This document shows, in pieces, positions 60,994 to 64,000 of a DNA stretch of 64,000 nt. Where the stretch lies: NCBI RefSeq assembly GCF_015319165.1, contig NZ_JADIVZ010000016.1, positions 19,450 to 83,449 of the forward strand, in the 5' to 3' direction. Below the pieces are notes generated by a model, which worked only from the letters and a program-made list of their open reading frames with translations, was not told the DNA's origin and did not search any database. This DNA is from Nocardioides acrostichi. Lineage in GTDB: Bacteria > Actinomycetota > Actinomycetes > Propionibacteriales > Nocardioidaceae. The position numbers were made by a program, and so were the translations under genes. Every line of letters begins with the position of its first letter. The first letter of the stretch is position 1.

Positions 60994-62585
60994 TGGAGTT
61001 CACCAAGCCGGCTCTCGAGTACGCAGAGATCTGGCCGATCATCGTCGTGCTCGCAGTGGGCGCGCTCGGCGTCGTCGTCGAGGCCTTCGCCGTGCGCCGT
61101 CTGCGCTTCCCGCTCCAGGTCGCCCTGTCGCTCGTCGGCCTGGTCGCCGCCCTCGTGGGCACCGTCTTCGTGGGCACCAACCTCGACGAGGCCGCCGGAG
61201 GCCAGGCACGCGGACTGCTCGGCGCGGCCGGCTCCGTGGTCGTCGACGGCCCCACCGTGTTCCTCTGGGGCGTGGTGCTGGTCTTCGCGATCCTCGGCAT
61301 CCTGCTCTTCGCCGAGCGCAGGCTCGAGAACGGTGTGAGCGCGTTCGCCGGCCAGGCTGCTGCGCTGCCCGGCACCGACGCGGAGCGCGACGCGCAGAGC
61401 CTCGACCACACCGAGGTCTACCCGCTCATGATGTTCGCGGTCTCCGGCATGATGCTGTTCCCGGCGTCCGGCGACCTGCTCACCATGTTCGTCGCCCTCG
61501 AGGTGCTCTCGCTGCCCCTCTACCTGCTCTGCGGTCTCGCGCGTCGTCGTCGCCTGCTCAGCCAGGAGGCGGCCATGAAGTACTTCCTGCTCGGCGCGTT
61601 CTCCTCCGGCTTCTTCCTCTACGGCGTCGCCCTGGTCTACGGCTTCGCCGGCACCATGGACTTCGCGGGCATCGACCAGGCCGTGCGCAGCGACACCGGC
61701 AACACCGCGCTGCTCACCATCGGCATCGGCATGCTCGCCGTCGGCCTGCTGTTCAAGGTCGGCGCCGTGCCGTTCCACGCCTGGACCCCCGACGTCTACC
61801 AGGGCGCCCCGACCCCGGTCACCGCGTTCATGTCGGCCGGCACCAAGATCGCCGCGTTCGGAGCGATCCTGCGACTGTTCTACGTGGCGTTCGGCTCCGA
61901 CCGCTGGAACTGGCAGCCGATGCTCTGGGTCATCGCGATCCTCACCATGCTGCTCGGCGTCGTGCTCGCCGTGGTGCAGAGCGACGTCAAGCGCATGCTC
62001 GCCTACTCCTCGGTGGCCCACACCGGCTTCCTGCTCACCGGCGTGCTCGGTGCGCAGTCGGTCGGGGACCTGGCCGCGGGTCAGGTCACCTCGACCCAGG
62101 CCGTGCTCTTCTACCTGGTCACCTACTCCTTCGCGACGCTCGGTGCGTTCGCCGTGGTGAGCCTGGTGCGTGATGCCTCCGGCGAGGCCACCGGCATGGT
62201 GCGCTGGGCCGGTCTCGGACGCCGCTCGCCGCTCGTCGCGGCCGCGTTCGCGTTCTTCCTGCTCTCCATGGCCGGCATCCCGCTCACGGGTGGCTTCATC
62301 GGCAAGTGGGCCGTGTTCACGGTGGCCGTGTCGGCCGGTGCCTGGCCGGTGGTGGCCGTGGCCATCGCGTCGTCGGTGATCGCGGTGTTCTTCTACGTGC
62401 GCCAGATCCGGGTCATGTTCTTCAGCGAGCCCGAGGGCCCGGTCGGTGAGGTCGCGACGGTCACCCGCCCGTCCCTGCTCACCAGCGGCACCATCGTGGT
62501 CGGGGTGCTCGGCACCCTGGTGCTCGGTGTGGTCCCCGGACCGCTGCTGACGCTGGCCGGGCACGCCGGGCAGTTCATCAGATGA
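60993..62585 (+). CDS. nuoN: NADH-quinone oxidoreductase subunit N
   Basis: A 530-residue antiporter-like subunit, third proton channel of complex I. MFVALEVLSLPLYLLCGLAR contains the conserved Glu, LLFKVGAVPFHAWTPDVYQG the conserved Lys, and FMSAGTKIAAFGAILRLF and MLAYSSVAHTGFLLTG follow. About 14 helices. Its stop overlaps the polyprenyl synthase start, so that gene is coupled to the operon. Confidence 0.98.
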   Translation: MEFTKPALEYAEIWPIIVVLAVGALGVVVEAFAVRRLRFPLQVALSLVGLVAALVGTVFVGTNLDEAAGGQARGLLGAAGSVVVDGPTVFLWGVVLVFAILGILLFAERRLENGVSAFAGQAAALPGTDAERDAQSLDHTEVYPLMMFAVSGMMLFPASGDLLTMFVALEVLSLPLYLLCGLARRRRLLSQEAAMKYFLLGAFSSGFFLYGVALVYGFAGTMDFAGIDQAVRSDTGNTALLTIGIGMLAVGLLFKVGAVPFHAWTPDVYQGAPTPVTAFMSAGTKIAAFGAILRLFYVAFGSDRWNWQPMLWVIAILTMLLGVVLAVVQSDVKRMLAYSSVAHTGFLLTGVLGAQSVGDLAAGQVTSTQAVLFYLVTYSFATLGAFAVVSLVRDASGEATGMVRWAGLGRRSPLVAAAFAFFLLSMAGIPLTGGFIGKWAVFTVAVSAGAWPVVAVAIASSVIAVFFYVRQIRVMFFSEPEGPVGEVATVTRPSLLTSGTIVVGVLGTLVLGVVPGPLLTLAGHAGQFIR

Positions 62586-63601
62586 GCACCCCGCTTCCGG
62601 CCACCCTGGCCCTGCCGGTCACCGACGCCGCTCTCGCGGCCCGGCTGAGGGAGCGAATGGAGGTCGTCGAGGGCCTGCTCGCCCACGAGGTCAAGGGTCG
62701 CACGGCGTACGTCAGTCAGGCGGCCTCGCACCTGCTCGCCGCCGGTGGCAAGAGGTTCCGGCCGTTGCTGGTGCTGCTCGCCGCCGAGGTGGGGGAGCAC
62801 CCGCACAGTGACGACGTGCTGACGGCCGCGTGCGTCGTCGAGATCACCCACCTCGGGTCGCTCTACCACGACGACGTCATGGACGAGGCCGACCTGCGAC
62901 GCGGGGCGGAGTCCGCCAACGCGCGCTGGGACAACCTGGTCGCGATCCTCACCGGAGACTTCCTCTTCGCCCGATCCTCCGAGCTCACCTCACGCCTGGG
63001 CGCCGAGGCCGTGCGGATCCAGGCCGAGACGTTCGGCCGGCTGGTCGAGGGCCAGATCCTCGAGACGGTCACCCCCGAGCCCGGGGAGGATCCCCTCGCC
63101 CACTACCTCGAGGTCGTCGCCGGCAAGACCGGCTCGCTCATCGCCACCTCCGCCCGCTACGGCGCCCGCTTCGGCGGCGCGACCCGTGAGGTCGAGGAGG
63201 CCCTGGCCGAGTACGGCGAGATCGTCGGCTCCGCCTTCCAGCTCTCCGACGACATCCTCGATGTCGCCTCGGAGTCCGAGGAGTCCGGCAAGACACCCGG
63301 AACCGACCTCCGAGAGGGCGTGCCGACGCTGCCCACGCTCATGGCCCAGGCAGCCGCACGCGGCTCATCCGAGCCCGGTGACCAGCGGCTGCTGGAGCTG
63401 CTCGCCGGCCCCATCGCCGACGACGCCGACGTCGACGAGGCGTTGCGCCTGCTCCGGGCGCATCCGGCGATGCACGAGGCCCGCGCCTACGTCGTCGCGC
63501 AGGCCGCCGAGGCGAAGGCCCGGCTCTCCGTGCTACCCGACGGGCCGGTGCGCTCGGCCCTGGAGGCCTTCGCCGACCTGGTCGCCACTCGCACCGGCTG
63601 A
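62582..63601 (+). CDS. Trans-polyprenyl diphosphate synthase, probable menaquinone side-chain enzyme
   Basis: A 339-residue prenyl chain elongase. The first Asp-rich motif is DDVMD (YHDDVMDEADLRRGAES) and the second DDILD (FQLSDDILDVASES); GGKRFRPLLVLL is the substrate-binding region. Bulky versus small residues before the first motif (LGSLYHDD) suggest a long-chain product, fitting the heptaprenyl to nonaprenyl side chain of menaquinone (GrcC/HepB group), but chain length cannot be proved. It overlaps nuoN by 4 nt, tying side-chain supply to NDH-1 expression, and would feed MenA. Confidence 0.93.
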   Translation: MSTPLPATLALPVTDAALAARLRERMEVVEGLLAHEVKGRTAYVSQAASHLLAAGGKRFRPLLVLLAAEVGEHPHSDDVLTAACVVEITHLGSLYHDDVMDEADLRRGAESANARWDNLVAILTGDFLFARSSELTSRLGAEAVRIQAETFGRLVEGQILETVTPEPGEDPLAHYLEVVAGKTGSLIATSARYGARFGGATREVEEALAEYGEIVGSAFQLSDDILDVASESEESGKTPGTDLREGVPTLPTLMAQAAARGSSEPGDQRLLELLAGPIADDADVDEALRLLRAHPAMHEARAYVVAQAAEAKARLSVLPDGPVRSALEAFADLVATRTG

Positions 63602-63612
63602 CCCCGCCCACC

Positions 63613-63905
63613 GGTGGTTGAGCCGTGAGGAGCGCCAGCGACGAGCGCGTCGGTCGGTGGTTGAGCCGGGAGGAGCGCTAGCGACGAGCGCGTCGAAACC
63701 CGGTGAGACGAGAGGCAGGGCCGCTTGGCACCTCACCGGGTTTCGACACGCCTTCGCCTTCGGCATTCGGCGGCTCAACCACCGGGGTGGCCGGTGGTTG
63801 AGCCGTGAGGAGCGCTAGCGACGAGCGCGTTCGTCGGTGGTTGAGCCGTGAGGAGCGCTAGCGACGAGCGTGTCGAAACCCGGTGAGACGAGAGGCAAGG
63901 CTGCT
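63613..63905. repeat. REP/BIME-like palindromic repeat cluster
   Basis: Four copies of a 40-bp unit (starting GGTGGTTGAGCCGTGAGGAG, with core GAGCGCTAGCGACGAGCG) start at 63613, 63656, 63793 and 63836. The second is followed by inverted 16-bp arms at 63692-63707 and 63732-63747 (GTCGAAACCCGGTGAG), and 15-bp arms at 63771-63785 and 63791-63805 pair around a 5-nt loop. The fourth copy lacks its right-hand partner because the next element begins at about 63906. No gene is present in this part of the gap. Confidence 0.82.
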
Positions 63906-64000
63906 TGTCGACGACGCTTGAAAACGAGGCCATAGCGACGGTCGAAAACGAGGCCACCCAGACAGATTGGATGGGTGATCTCTGTGGAGGATTGGGCTCT
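63906..64000 (+). mobile_element. Left end of a probable IS21-family element (truncated by window)
   Basis: Starting near TGTCGACGACGC at 63906, the sequence departs from the REP unit it interrupts. GAAAACGAGGCCA occurs twice (63929-63941 and 63945-63957), like the internal terminal repeats of IS21 elements, and an IstA-like start follows at 63975. The right end is outside the window, so boundaries and target duplication cannot be checked. Confidence 0.5.
63975..64000 (+). CDS. istA: Probable IS21-family transposase IstA, N-terminal codons only
   Basis: GTG at 63975 opens a frame reading VISVEDWA before the window ends. ISVEDWA is a familiar start of actinobacterial IstA transposases, which continue into a helix-turn-helix. 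Only eight residues are visible, so the call rests on this motif and the repeats just upstream. Confidence 0.45.

Overview
The window is high-GC, gene-dense DNA from an actinobacterium. The main reasons are the neighbourhoods. Sugar isomerase - proC - excisionase-type HTH - ribosomal protein bS22 - epimerase - acyltransferase, then HAD phosphatase - glutaredoxin - hemA-hemC-hemD-hemB, then hemL - phosphatase - tlpA - ccdA - resB - ccsA, follow the order I recall for Mycobacterium tuberculosis Rv0498-Rv0529. The additional trpS, rex and BldN-like sigma genes recall the matching Streptomyces locus. GTG starts, ATGA/GTGA stop-start overlaps and -10 boxes placed 6-7 nt before start codons also fit. 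I cannot fix the genus; a member of Propionibacteriales (Nocardioidaceae-like) is only a guess.

Layout. 1-2.4 kb: sugar-phosphate isomerase (5' truncated), proline dehydrogenase, proC. 2.4-7.4 kb: two accessory modules separated by copies of a palindromic repeat, an AbiEi/DUF559 protein and a gluconate operon (gntR, gntK, gntP, gluconate 5-dehydrogenase type SDR). 7.4-8.5 kb: trpS with an upstream leader peptide and mutually exclusive hairpins that look like a ribosome-mediated tryptophan attenuator. 8.7-15.3 kb: HTH protein, bS22, epimerase, acyltransferase, a BldN-like ECF sigma factor with a DUF5667 (RsbN-like) partner, HAD phosphatase, glutaredoxin. 15.4-21.3 kb: rex-hemA-hemC-hemD-hemB operon behind a Rex operator. 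21.4-31.2 kb: lytic transglycosylase, hemL and the System II cytochrome c maturation operon, then an orphan MASE1 sensor kinase. 31.4-46.5 kb: menaquinone genes (menA, menE, menC, menD, menF, menG) interleaved with a Na+/H+ antiporter carrying a UBP zinc finger, an L,D-transpeptidase, a large secreted DUF6351 protein and small membrane proteins. 46.7-63.6 kb: complete 14-gene nuoA-N operon ending in a polyprenyl diphosphate synthase. 63.6-64.0 kb: REP-like palindromes interrupted by the left end of what looks like an IS21-family element that runs off the window.

How it works together. Most of the window builds one aerobic respiratory chain: heme (hemA/C/D/B/L), covalent heme attachment to cytochromes c (tlpA/ccdA/resB/ccsA), menaquinone head group and side chain, and NDH-1. 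Candidate Rex (NADH/NAD+ sensor) operators lie both before rex-hem and before nuoA, suggesting one redox switch for both. Separately, a BldN-like sigma factor appears to drive its own putative anti-sigma gene and the lytic transglycosylase 9 kb away from near-identical promoters (CGTAAC-N17-CGTT). Non-coding gaps are occupied by at least four families of short repeats, two of them 22-bp tandem units placed mainly where genes converge. I found no tRNA, rRNA or CRISPR array.
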